Source: Oscillospiraceae bacterium
GTDB taxonomy: Bacteria; Bacillota; Clostridia; Oscillospirales; Oscillospiraceae
Length of the DNA stretch: 64,000 nucleotides
Reading direction: 5' to 3'
Assembly: GCA_015067565.1 (NCBI GenBank)
Contig: SVMF01000003.1
Location: forward strand, 62,001 to 126,000
Below, piece by piece: positions 50,624 through 60,400 of the stretch. The notes under the pieces were generated by a model. It was given only the letters and a program-made list of their open reading frames with translations, ran no database searches and was not told the DNA's origin. The translations under genes and the position numbers were made by a program. The number at the start of each line of letters is the position of its first letter. Within the stretch, counting starts at the first letter, position 1.

Positions 50624-51964
50624 CTATTTCCCACGCATATTTCTCTTTGACGACAACGTAAGATACATTACGATCGGCACCAATATAACAACAAGGATCA
50701 TGGACACATACCACGAAAGCTCCTCAAAAAATTTCAACGATAACAGCGTTAAAAGGATGGGGACAAGCTGATCATTAAAGCTCTTTTTGAAAAGAAAGGT
50801 GGTATCTCTGTCCACCTTGACAGAGGACTGTATGTCCGTTATTTTTAATTTGTTCCTGATATGTGCAGGAATCCCTATGGATAATTCAATGATGCTCGGA
50901 ATATTGGTTCGTTCAAACTTATCCTCGCAGAAGGGCAAAGCATGGCACGAAAGCTCTGTCTCTTTGAACCGAATCACGACCTTGTCCATTGGTTCAATTC
51001 CCAGTAGCAGCATATTATCCTCCGACATTCTGACAATGTCAGAGTTTTCATCGCACTCATGGGGCCTCCTGCAATTCAGGGACAAGGTGCTCTTCCCGAC
51101 AAAAAAGTCGCACAGCCGTCTGTGCAATTTTTTCTTCTTCTCATAACGGAAAGATTCTATGACCGGACGAACGATCAGCTTCTCTCCAAGCTTGTTTTTT
51201 ATGTATTTTTGCAAGGAGTGCTTCACATGGAAGTCAAGCTCGTCCACCGACTTCGCAATCGTATATCCGCTCACATCTTTATTGTAAGTATTTGCGATAG
51301 CATCTTTCAAATCGTCCGCCATCGCACATTGCATCAATTCCTCCCACTGATTGCCGGTCAATCTGGTCGGGATGTTGTCGCTCAACATATTTCGTTGCTT
51401 TTTATTCAGTCTGATCTCATTGCTCTTGAGTGCAGGATCAAAAGTGATATGCTGCGAGCGAATATAAATCGAATCATTTGTCAGCGGATTGATGACTTCA
51501 AAAAGGTAGAAATCCTTCAAGATCTTTTCGATAAATATCCCGCACGGGAGCACCATCACATCCTCTTTTATATTGCTGAGCATTTGCATCTTGATCGCAT
51601 CAAAACGGCAATGGCTCTGCTTGGCAAGAACCAATTCCGAATCCGCCTCCAGCTCGAGTGCTCTTGCAATGTAGCTGGTCGCCTCGATTGCTTCAGCGTG
51701 CATACTTGTTACATCATCTATGATCGCGTCGATAAAAAGCCCGTTTGACAAATTGACCAATGTGCAGTATTTATCGGGGAAGGACGCTCTCAATCGGGCT
51801 GGAATGCGAATAAAAACCTGACAGGAATCCACGGGCAGAAGCTTTGTTCCGGCATCCCATGCCACTTTCGCGCCAAAAGACAGATACGAATGATTCTCAT
51901 ACCTTTTCCTCGAAATGGTCAGAATATCATTCTTGCAGGTAATCGTTGTTGTTGCATTTTTCAT
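50624..51964 (-). CDS. unrecognised protein with C-terminal membrane anchor, in the RimK operon
   Basis: 446 residues; I recognise no family. Residues 1-380 look soluble and mostly beta. Three stretches have a similar cadence suggesting repeated small beta-barrel modules: VFIRIPARLRASFPDKYCTLV (here cut to 20: near residues 50-70), IVRMSEDNMLLLGIEPMDKV near 310, and ELSIGIPAHIRNKLKI near 360. The last two resemble double-psi or AbrB-like barrels by eye only. The end has two hydrophobic stretches (VPILLTLLSLKFF and WYVSMILVVILVPIVMYLTL) and a basic tail. No cysteine motif or obvious catalytic triad. It sits 4 bp after the amidohydrolase-like gene and 11 bp before a RimK ligase, so it probably forms or scaffolds the substrate side of the system. 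Codon use is more AT-rich than in neighbours, by eye. Confidence 0.8.
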   Translation of the reverse strand: MKNATTTITCKNDILTISRKRYENHSYLSFGAKVAWDAGTKLLPVDSCQVFIRIPARLRASFPDKYCTLVNLSNGLFIDAIIDDVTSMHAEAIEATSYIARALELEADSELVLAKQSHCRFDAIKMQMLSNIKEDVMVLPCGIFIEKILKDFYLFEVINPLTNDSIYIRSQHITFDPALKSNEIRLNKKQRNMLSDNIPTRLTGNQWEELMQCAMADDLKDAIANTYNKDVSGYTIAKSVDELDFHVKHSLQKYIKNKLGEKLIVRPVIESFRYEKKKKLHRRLCDFFVGKSTLSLNCRRPHECDENSDIVRMSEDNMLLLGIEPMDKVVIRFKETELSCHALPFCEDKFERTNIPSIIELSIGIPAHIRNKLKITDIQSSVKVDRDTTFLFKKSFNDQLVPILLTLLSLKFFEELSWYVSMILVVILVPIVMYLTLSSKRNMRGK

Positions 51965-51968
51965 AATT

Positions 51969-52616
51969 TCATCCCTGATCGTAAAATTCTTTTAATTTCA
52001 AATAGCACTCACACAATGATCTGTAAACCATTTCCAGAGAAAATTCCCGGTATTCCTCAAGAAGAAGCCTCGAGTTCATCTCAATCTGCAAGCAAGGGAT
52101 TTCGCATTCACGATGGATCGTGGACGAAACCGTAAAATCATACGAAGCGGTAAAGGGGTCATCGAGCTGGATGAGCCCTGCTTCGTTTTTGCTGAATGTG
52201 GATAAGAAAATGTTCAGCAGATATTTATCGTTGATATTCTTAAAATTACCTGTCCCGAAATTGATCATTACCTCGCGAGAGGGTGCGAGTTGATGCAAAT
52301 CGACCAGGAATGCAATCCGATTCTCTTTCACATATGCAGCAAGCGCTTCTTTGTAGTCTGAAATCGGATCATAATTTGCATCATCATTGCAATTCGATGT
52401 TTTTCTGATGATCGGGCAATCAAAGGTCTTGTGCAGCATCTCAACCAATATCCCCGTTTGCGGCTCTGCATATTTCATCCTTCCGGCTCTCGTTTGCTCA
52501 ACGCTGTGCGGCGCGGAAAACATGATCTTCCCGCTCCCGTGTTTGATTATGAAGGATCGATCTTTGAAATCATCCATCGCTTTGTTTGCAAAGTCAAAAA
52601 TATTCCCAAATTCCAA
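51969..52616 (-). CDS. N-formylglutamate amidohydrolase-like enzyme
   Basis: About 215 residues. MFSAPHSVEQTRAGRMKYAE, NCNDDANYDPISDYKEAL and IAFLVDLHQLAPSREVMINF carry the family's zinc-site histidines and carboxylates (PHS, DDxNYD, DLH), and CLQIEMNSRLL is the late conserved segment. The family includes the histidine-degradation enzyme HutG and relatives of unknown substrate, and the fold is that of a zinc amidase/carboxypeptidase. No histidine-degradation gene is nearby. The start is best taken as TTG 52616, 6 bp after GAGGTG; the GTG at 52625 overlaps the RBS. First gene of the operon, directly before the unknown protein. Confidence 0.85.
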   Translation of the reverse strand: MEFGNIFDFANKAMDDFKDRSFIIKHGSGKIMFSAPHSVEQTRAGRMKYAEPQTGILVEMLHKTFDCPIIRKTSNCNDDANYDPISDYKEALAAYVKENRIAFLVDLHQLAPSREVMINFGTGNFKNINDKYLLNIFLSTFSKNEAGLIQLDDPFTASYDFTVSSTIHRECEIPCLQIEMNSRLLLEEYREFSLEMVYRSLCECYLKLKEFYDQG

Positions 52617-52662
52617 AATGCCCACCTCATCTGACAGGATTTTTCATCGCTCTTTATGGCTT

Positions 52663-52691
52663 ATAATATCACGAAATCGTAAAATAAGCAA
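52663..52691 (-). promoter_or_regulatory. promoter of the amidohydrolase-RimK operon
   Basis: Minus-strand TTGCTT, 17-bp spacer, TATTAT, about 45 bp before the first start codon. The four genes behind it are separated by at most 11 bp. Confidence 0.7.
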
Positions 52692-52779
52692 CCCACCGGC
52701 AAAGATGCGTTTTGAAAGGCTTGTCTTGCCTTCCATATAGCCCTTGACTGCCGTGTTGTTCCGTACGCATTATGTTATA

Positions 52780-52836
52780 CTCCCCGTAGTGTAGTCTCAA
52801 AATTTTTGTTATTTCGAGTGCCTACACCACGGGGAG
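52780..52836. repeat. 15-bp inverted repeat with 27-bp loop
   Basis: CTCCCCGTAGTGTAG and CTACACCACGGGGAG pair with one mismatch. It lies in the gene-free stretch 52617-54469, which contains this hairpin, the two long direct repeats and two further dispersed repeats, and no credible gene. Confidence 0.6.
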
Positions 52837-52880
52837 CATATCATTTTCGAGGCTTTTTTAGATAATACTAAAACCTAAGG

Positions 52881-53397
52881 AAATTGCTACTATACAAGTC
52901 GGAAGTTTGCTCCACTGCGTGGGGCGTACCTTTCTTGCTCCTGCAAGAAAGGTACCAAAGAACAGGCATGGGGAGGCGCTGGAGCCTGCGGCTATTCAAA
53001 CCTTTCATGTTTTGTTACTGCCTACCCCGCCGCAGAGCCGCCCTCCCCATGACCCCTCCAGGCACGCTGCGCGTTGTCGTGACAGCGTTGTGGTCGTTTT
53101 TGCCGAGGACAACCGGAGCGACCAATTGGAATTTGTCAATTATTTTCATAAAGGTTGATAAATTTTTTTCTTGCAAAGGCGGCAAGAATTTCGCATCACG
53201 AAACCGATCACCACAGAGGAACGATCCGCGTCAGCGTGCCGGGAGAGCGTCAAGAGAGAGGGCGGCTTGAAAACCGAGCTTGGCAGTAACGATCCGTTCC
53301 ATGGAGCGATAGGTTTTCTACAGCGCCTCTCTCTTGTCGTGTTCTTTGGTGACTTTCTTGGCCGAAACAAGAAAGTCACGCCCCACGCAGTGGAGCA
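52881..53397 (+). repeat. 517-bp long repeat with inverted ends, copy A
   Basis: Nearly identical to 53655-54170 in the same orientation. Within it, TGCTCCACTGCGTGGGGCGT at 52908-52927 is repeated inverted at 53378-53397, so the core 490 bp has 20-bp perfect terminal inverted repeats. Next to each terminus is a further hairpin (CCTTTCTTGC with GCAAGAAAGG; CTTTCTTG with CAAGAAAG). No frame is shared intact by the copies and there is no transposase. It looks like a non-autonomous mobile element (MITE-like). Confidence 0.85.
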
Positions 53398-53520
53398 AAG
53401 TACCGATATCCACCGCACCACGATATTTTGAGCTTGCACCCGTAAAGCGCAGGCCGCAGCCACGTCGCTTCGCTCCTCGCAATAACCTCTTATACTAAAA
53501 CCTGATGAAAAGCTTTGATA

Positions 53521-53650
53521 AAATTCCAATTTAACAGTGCGTTGCTCACGTCATTGTAGGGTCACGGTGTGCCGTGACCCTGTGCAAGAAGTCTCGTCTT
53601 TCGCATATCGTAGCGCGCGACATCCTTGGCGCGCTCGCAGGCAGTTTTTT
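53521..53650 (+). repeat. dispersed repeat, copy between the long repeats
   Basis: Matches the reverse complement of 1-131. It lies in the 257-bp spacer between long-repeat copies A and B; the spacer also has a stretch (CACGTCGCTTCGCTCCTCGC) recalling the 34-kb repeat family. Confidence 0.8.
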
Positions 53651-53654
53651 AAGA

Positions 53655-54170
53655 AAATTACCACTGTACAAGTCGGAAGTTTGCTCCACTGCGTGGGGCG
53701 TACCTTTCTTGCTCCTGCAAGAAAGGTACCAAAGAACAGGCATGGGGAGGCGCTGGAGCCTGCGGCTATTCAAGCTTTTCATGTTTTGTTTCTGCCTACC
53801 CCGCCGCAGAGCCGCCCTCCCCATGACCCCTCCGGGCACGCTGCGCGTCGTCGCGACAGCGTTGTGGTCGTTTTTATCGTGGGCAACCGGAGCGACAAAT
53901 TGAAATTGGTCAATTATTTTCATAAAGTTTGATAAATATTTTCTTGCAAAGGCGGCAAGAATTCCGCATCACGAAACCAATCACCACAGAGGAACGATAC
54001 GCGTCAGCGTGCCTGGAGAGAGTCAAGAGAGAGGGCGGCTTGAAAACCGAGCTTGGCAGTAACGATCCGTTCCATGGAGCGATAGGTTTTCTACAGCGCC
54101 TCTCTCTTGTCGTGTTCTTTGGTGACTTTCTTGGCCGAAACAAGAAAGTCACGCCCCACGCAGTGGAGCA
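53655..54170 (+). repeat. 516-bp long repeat with inverted ends, copy B
   Basis: Direct repeat of 52881-53397 with scattered substitutions (for example CTGCGCGTCGTCGC against CTGCGCGTTGTCGT). The inverted termini are at 53682-53701 and 54151-54170 and are unchanged between copies, unlike the interior. Confidence 0.85.
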
Positions 54171-54173
54171 TAG

Positions 54174-54395
54174 TGTGTTCTTCGACAGACTGGCAGAGTT
54201 CAAAAAGTCGGCAAGACGAGCAAACCGAGCGCGTCGGCGTACGATGGTACGGTAGAGCTCGGTTTGCGATGTAAGTCAAAATGCCTTGCGCAGCAAGCAT
54301 TTGAAGTGCTTTTTTGCTGTATCGGAGATATGTTCGCAATCGCTTATTTGAATACAGATCGCCAACCGCCAAAATTTATTTTGACGGTTGGCGAC
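54174..54395. repeat. dispersed repeat with hairpin end, inverted copy of 22930-23163
   Basis: About 220 bp in inverted orientation to the pot-operon copy. Its right end is a hairpin built on TCGCCAACCG, where the other copy has TCGCCAATCG, with compensating changes in the partner arm (CGGTTGGCGA against CGATTGGCGA). It lies 75 bp from the end of the SLH gene and may terminate it. Confidence 0.8.
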
Positions 54396-54469
54396 TTTTT
54401 TGACACTCTGGGCGAGCCTCTTTGCAGAGGCCCGCCGTCTTTATTTGCTGTTTTTTACAACTCCCGTTT

Positions 54470-57400
54470 TTACTTCTCACACAGTCTCCACAGGAAAGTA
54501 ACACACTGGACTCTGGCGCACAGCGCATTGGGGCTGAAAGTTGTTGCAGTGGTACCGGTGGTAATTCCCTGCTCCACAGCCCATTTGACCGCCTGAGCGT
54601 AGTAGGCATTGGGATCCACATCCGCAAAGGGCAAGTCCGCCTCGGATGTAGGAGCATTCCTCCAGCGCCACAGGAAGGTCAGCGCCTGCGCACGGGTGCA
54701 AAGAGCATCGGGGCTGAAGGTTGTGGCAGAGGTACCAAGAGCGATCCCCTCCTCAACAGCCCAAAGGACTGCATCATAGTAATAGGCTCCCTCGGATACA
54801 TCCGCGAAAGGCGCCTCTGTTATGCGGGGTTCGGGCGAACCTGCGCAGCGCCACAGGAAGGTCAGTGCTTGCGCACGGGTACAGGGTGCATCGGGGCTGA
54901 ATGTGGTAGCAGTGGTGCCCAATGTGATTCCCTCCTCAACAGCCCAAGTCACTGCATCGGCATAGTAAGCGTCGGTCGGAACATCTGTGAAATTGTGAGA
55001 AGGTGGGATTTCTGTTCCGTCGTGTTCGTCCACCGTAACCGTAATCGTATCGGTAATGCCGCAGTCATAGTAAACGGTAATCGTTGCACTACCCTTTGCC
55101 ACAGCAGTGAGAATGCCATTTTGATCCACAGTTGCTACTGTAGGATCGGAGGAACTCCAGCGCATCTTGCCGCCAATACTGCTCCAAGGTGCGATCTTCG
55201 CAGTGAGCTGACGAGTAGTATCGGTGCTTAAGGTGAGAGTTTCGGCTCCGCCGTCGATTTCCGCCACCATGGGTTCATGGGCATACAAAGAGCGGCCATC
55301 GAGTTTCTTGTAGCCATCTTCGGTTTGTTCCTTTAGGTTGAGGTATACCGCTCCGAGGTCGGTGAAATCTTCCACCTTGGGACGGTATGCAAAGGTTACC
55401 TTGGCACTCTCTCCAGAATTCAGGGCAGGCAAAGTCATCTCATCCAGGAGAACATCCTCTTCTTCATTCTCATTGGATAGAGCGAGCCCGATCTTGGTAG
55501 CCTCGGCGGGTTTGTTGCCGGTGTTGGTCAATGTGGCGGTATAGACAGCCTCATCTCCCTCCCAATCAAGGGAAGCATCCGTTGTCAGAACCATTGCCTC
55601 GTAGGGTAGGTCTGTTACTACCTCTGCAGACTTGGAAACCTCCACATCCTGCTCTGTTACCGTAACCTTGAGCTGCATATCGGAAGTGTTCTCGGGCACT
55701 GTCCATGGAAGCACAATTTCCCGAATCTCACCGGAATCCATGGGAGTGTTGTAGCTTTCGGTATAGACCACAGTTTCCTTGCCATCGGTGACTTCCGTTA
55801 AGGACACTTGGAAACCTGTGGCGGTCAGCAGACCGTTGTTGACCACATCCACATGGATGCTCTCTGTGTTTCCGGCCACGAAGGCCTCAGGGAGGGCAAT
55901 GCGATCATCCACCACAGCCAAGGAGCTGGCAGGGGAAAATTCGATCTCTACCAGCTGGTTGGAACTCTCGTAAGCAACACCCTCGCTGTCGATGCCCTGC
56001 TCATAGTGGTTGGAAACCAAAGAAACCTTGTGATCAGGGGTCATGTATAGGTCAAACTCGTCAATGACTTTGCCGTAATCGGTGATCTTGACGCTCTTGC
56101 CGAAGCCCCATTCTTCTGCCACATCATCCTCCACCATATCTCGCTTGTAGCGGACACCGTAGAGCTCCTTGCTGAAATCGATCATCTCGTCGCTGCCAAA
56201 GTCAGTGTAGAAGATGTAGATGTCATCTCCGTCTGTAGTGAGAACATAATCGGAGATGCCGGTGGTTCTGTTTTCATTTGCGTGGAAGTTCGTCTGTTCA
56301 TAAGGGAATATGCCCTGATTTGCCAAGTCATAGAAAGTGTTTTCACCGGAACCCAGATCGGGAAGCTGGTCATCACTCTTGCGATACCAATCCTGCCCTT
56401 CGGCATTGATATAGATATCTCCAACCGCCTCTGTTGCGAAGAAGGCTTCCAAAATCTCGGTGACATCCATCATGTTGAACAGGTAACCATGCTCCATCCA
56501 AGTCAGATACAGGGTACCGTCAAACTCGGTCAATCGGGGGTTGGCTTGGTCGTGCTGATCAGAAGTCAGCGCAATGGGATAGTAGGTGCGATCGAGTGTC
56601 AGATTGGTAATAGAGAGGAAGAGCTCTCGGTCTGCCTGCGTATTCAGATTCTCGTCCTCGTCTACGGTATAGGTAGCAACCATATAGTCCTGGCCGTTAA
56701 GAGTCACAGTGGCGCTGTGGTAGTCCATTACCAGTGGATCCGTCAGAACGGGGTGCTCCACAACCGTAAAGCCCTCGTCGACAACGGTGCGGCTGGGAAC
56801 ATCCAGCTCCACATATGCCATGGTGGAATACAGACCGGTGAAGTCCAGCAGATCCTCATCCTTGGTCACGGAGCTGATGTCTCGCTTCATGTAGCTGCAA
56901 TAGAGAGTGTCCCCCACCAGATTGAGCTGAGGTGCAAAATTGAAGAACGCATCTTCTACCAGGGGAAGCTCTTGGCTCATTTTGCCATTTTCGTAGATAG
57001 CCATGGAGATGCCCAGTGCATTGAGCTTATCCTTGAGGGAATCTGTTTCCGTATAGACTCTGTCCGCATCGACCCATGCCAAAACCACCTTGCCGTTTTT
57101 CTGCAGGGCGACAGGGCTTGCATCTGTAGTACCGTCATTGCTGACGATCTGCGGTTCGGACCATTGCCCGTTTTCGCAGACAGACCAGAACAAGGCACGG
57201 GAATTCAGACGATTGTCTCCTCCGCGGTGTCCAATGAAGAAGATCATACGGCGACCGTCATCCATTTGGATGATCTGAGGGGCGGTACGCTCTGCTGCAT
57301 CATTCAGCAGGACGGTACGCAGGGTTTCCTGAAGCGTAGCACGGATGGCAGGCGCCTTGCCAAAGCTGCTCATATTGGAAGTGCCCGAAGCATACTCATG

Positions 57401-60400
57401 AGAGACAAATTGTAAACCGCCGGGGTTGGCAGAACGACGATTGCCGGAACCCGTCAGATCGGACTTCAAAGTACCTTCAAAGAAGCTGATTTCGGTTCTG
57501 TTGGCGTATACACCGGCACCATAAGCGGCCTTAGCAAGTTCCAGATCCATGCTGGTGAGCACAAGGTCGATGCCGATACTGCCGGTACCCATGACCAAAA
57601 CACCGTACTCTTCCGAAATATCCTTGGACATAGGGATCAGGAACATCATTTCCAGAGCAAGTGAGCCCTTTGCTCCCAGCACGCCGCAGATGCCCACACC
57701 TGCAGAAGCCTTGATCTTTACATCCATGTGCATATTCAGCTCTGCCGTTTGGTCAGAGGAAAGCTGACCGATCAGGTTGCCACTGAGTCTGTCGAAGGTA
57801 GCTGCTGGCATGGCAGACTCCAAATTCTTTGTCCGGTACATCAGGGTCAGGTCTGTAGCAACATGGCCGCTAAGGTTGAGGTAGATGGGGATGCCGTAAA
57901 ACGTTGTATACCAGGATTTGTCATATTTCACAAGGCAACCGACACATACACTACCCGTGGTGAATACATAGGCATTCTGCGTCGGGTCAAAAGTAAAGTT
58001 AAATGCAAGGGTTGTGGCCGCTTGTGCCTGCAGCTGATTTGCACTGTTGAATCCGCTGTAGGAAGGAGCGTACTTCTTGGCTAATCCGTTGGTTACCTTT
58101 CCGTTATTATTGATTACGCGTTCACTGGTATCGAGCCAATCCTGCATTTCCGTATATTCTTTGTGTTTCGGATGCCAATCAAAATCGTAGTTGTCTCCCC
58201 TCATTCTATTCAGGTCATATTGTATTTCATCTAAATAACCGGTCCCCAGGCTGTTCTCGTTGCGGAACATGATGTTACCGATATCTTCTTCCATCTTTTT
58301 CATGGAATTTGTAATTTGATTGACCTCATTCACATTATCCATGGTACCATTATTCCTGGTGGCTAAAACAGCACCTAAGTTTACGACCAGAGAATAATTG
58401 GTTCTCTGCTCATCCCAGTAATACTTTTGGAAACTCAGGAGCTCCGAGGAAGCCGATCCGTTAAGATTGCCAAAGTTGGGGATATTCATGGTGGGGGTTT
58501 CCGGGGTCTGGATGACCTTGGGGATCACTGTGTCGTTTTCTACATAGAACACCAATCCTGTGTCTACAGCGGGGAAGGTATGCCTCAGAGTATCGTTGGC
58601 AATGATTTCTTCTGTCAGCAGCCTGACACGCACCCGATCGCCGTTGTGGAGCAGTTCCGCCATTTGAGGAATGGTGCAGGTGAACAGACCGGGGCTATCG
58701 CTGTTATAGGAAGCCTCGAAACTGCTGACCTCGCCGGTAGTCGTGTATACGGTAAATTCTGCGCCCACCACCTTGTGACCCTTGGCATCTACGGTAGCGG
58801 TGATGAGCAGGGTGTCGTCATAGATCCTAACAGAGTTCTGGGTATTATCCGCCTCCATGTTATTGACGATCTTCTCATAGCTATAATTGATATCAATCAC
58901 CTCGGGAGCAGTCGCAGGATAATCCAGTTGGATATTGCCGATGTCCCCGCTGTTGGGAGTGATGGTGATCACCTGGGAATCGCTGCCGTTGGAAACCAGC
59001 AGAGTCATGGGTTTGACGGAAACGCCGCTGACATTTTCCAGCGTAAAGTAACCATCCTTATCAGTTTGCGTCATAACGGACTCGATGAGGGTATCCTCCC
59101 CCACCTTCGTTTCGGCGCCGGGAGCGGTAATGGTATAGCCCTCCACACCGAAATGCTCTGTATCGGTGCCCGTAGACCGAATGGGGGGATAGTTGGAAAC
59201 CAGTCTGCCGTTAAAAGTAAAGGATGTGGAGCCGTGCTCCTTCAGGACAATATGGTAGCCCAGCGTAAGCACGTTGTCACGAGCATCGCTCCTTGCTACA
59301 TAATAGAAGGTCGTCCCGGCATAGGAATTGCCGAAAGAATCGGTAATCACGGGATAATAGATGAACTCAATCCCCTCGAATTCGTCGGTATAGGTGCTGA
59401 AAGAGATGGGGTAGATCTCGCCGGCACGGGGACACATCTGCTCGTCGGCTGTGATGCCGTCATTGATCCGGAGGATGTGCTTGCCTTTCAAGCCATCTTC
59501 CAAGAGCTCATCAGATACAAAACCGCCGTAGTTGGCACCCAAAACCTCCATCAATTTTGCTTCCTCGTCTGCAAATCGGATCTCAATATAATTCTTGATC
59601 TCCTCCACAAGAGGACGGATGTAGACACCGTCTACATCGCCGGGCTTCAGCTCCAGCTTGTCGGTATTGCGAATGATATTCCACTTGACGCCCTTGTCAT
59701 AGGAAACCTCATAGCCCGTAACCTCATAGCCGGCATCTTTGCACCAAGTATGCAGATCCAACACATCGCCTGCATGGTAGGTATAAGAGCCCAAATTGCC
59801 GAGCTGCTCATCTGCAAATCCTGCGTTCTTGCCGTTGACAGGAGCAAACGTAGTAACAGGTACATCAATATAAGCATACTTAGGCTCGAAGATCAATCTT
59901 TGGAAGTAGCCCTTGTCAGAATTCACAACGGCTTTCTGATGGGCATCGATCCAGTCGATGAAATACATATCGAAGGGAATGGTGTTCAGATTGGCATTGA
60001 TTTTCTGGATTTCGCGGTTGACAGACTCACTGCCATAATCAGGAATATTCGCCGGACGGGAACGTTCCTGCAGGAAGGCAATAAAGTCCTCCGGATAGTT
60101 CAGCGTCACGGAATTATCAATGGTGTTTCCGTTCTCGTCCTGGTCATTGTCGGGCTTGATGGTAATGGTATAGCCCTTTATGGTAGCAAATTTCCCAAGC
60201 ATTTCATTGACCTTGCTGTTGTCCAGGGAGAATACCACATTGGCATCTGCCTCTTCAGAATTTGCATATACATCCCGCTTTAAGTCTGTGGTAACCAGAG
60301 AGGCGCTCTGATGACCGCAGCGAATGTAGAGCTGGATGGGATCAGCCTCTATGGAAGCACCGGTTCCCGTCAGGAATCTCAGCTTCTGTGGGGTATCCAC

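Noticed and set aside
52881-54170. Possible CRISPR-like array or tandem gene duplication
   Set aside because: Only two long units with a single 257-bp spacer that is itself a dispersed repeat; no short regular repeats and no cas genes.
52884-54255. Several open frames of 80-130 residues in the repeat block
   Set aside because: They fall in both orientations of the long direct repeats, change frame between copies and lack ribosome binding sites; treated as non-coding.
58427-60283. 618-residue plus-strand open frame
   Set aside because: It is antisense to the SLH protein gene, has no RBS or domain, and reads as low-complexity His/Ile/Gly-rich sequence typical of a shadow frame.
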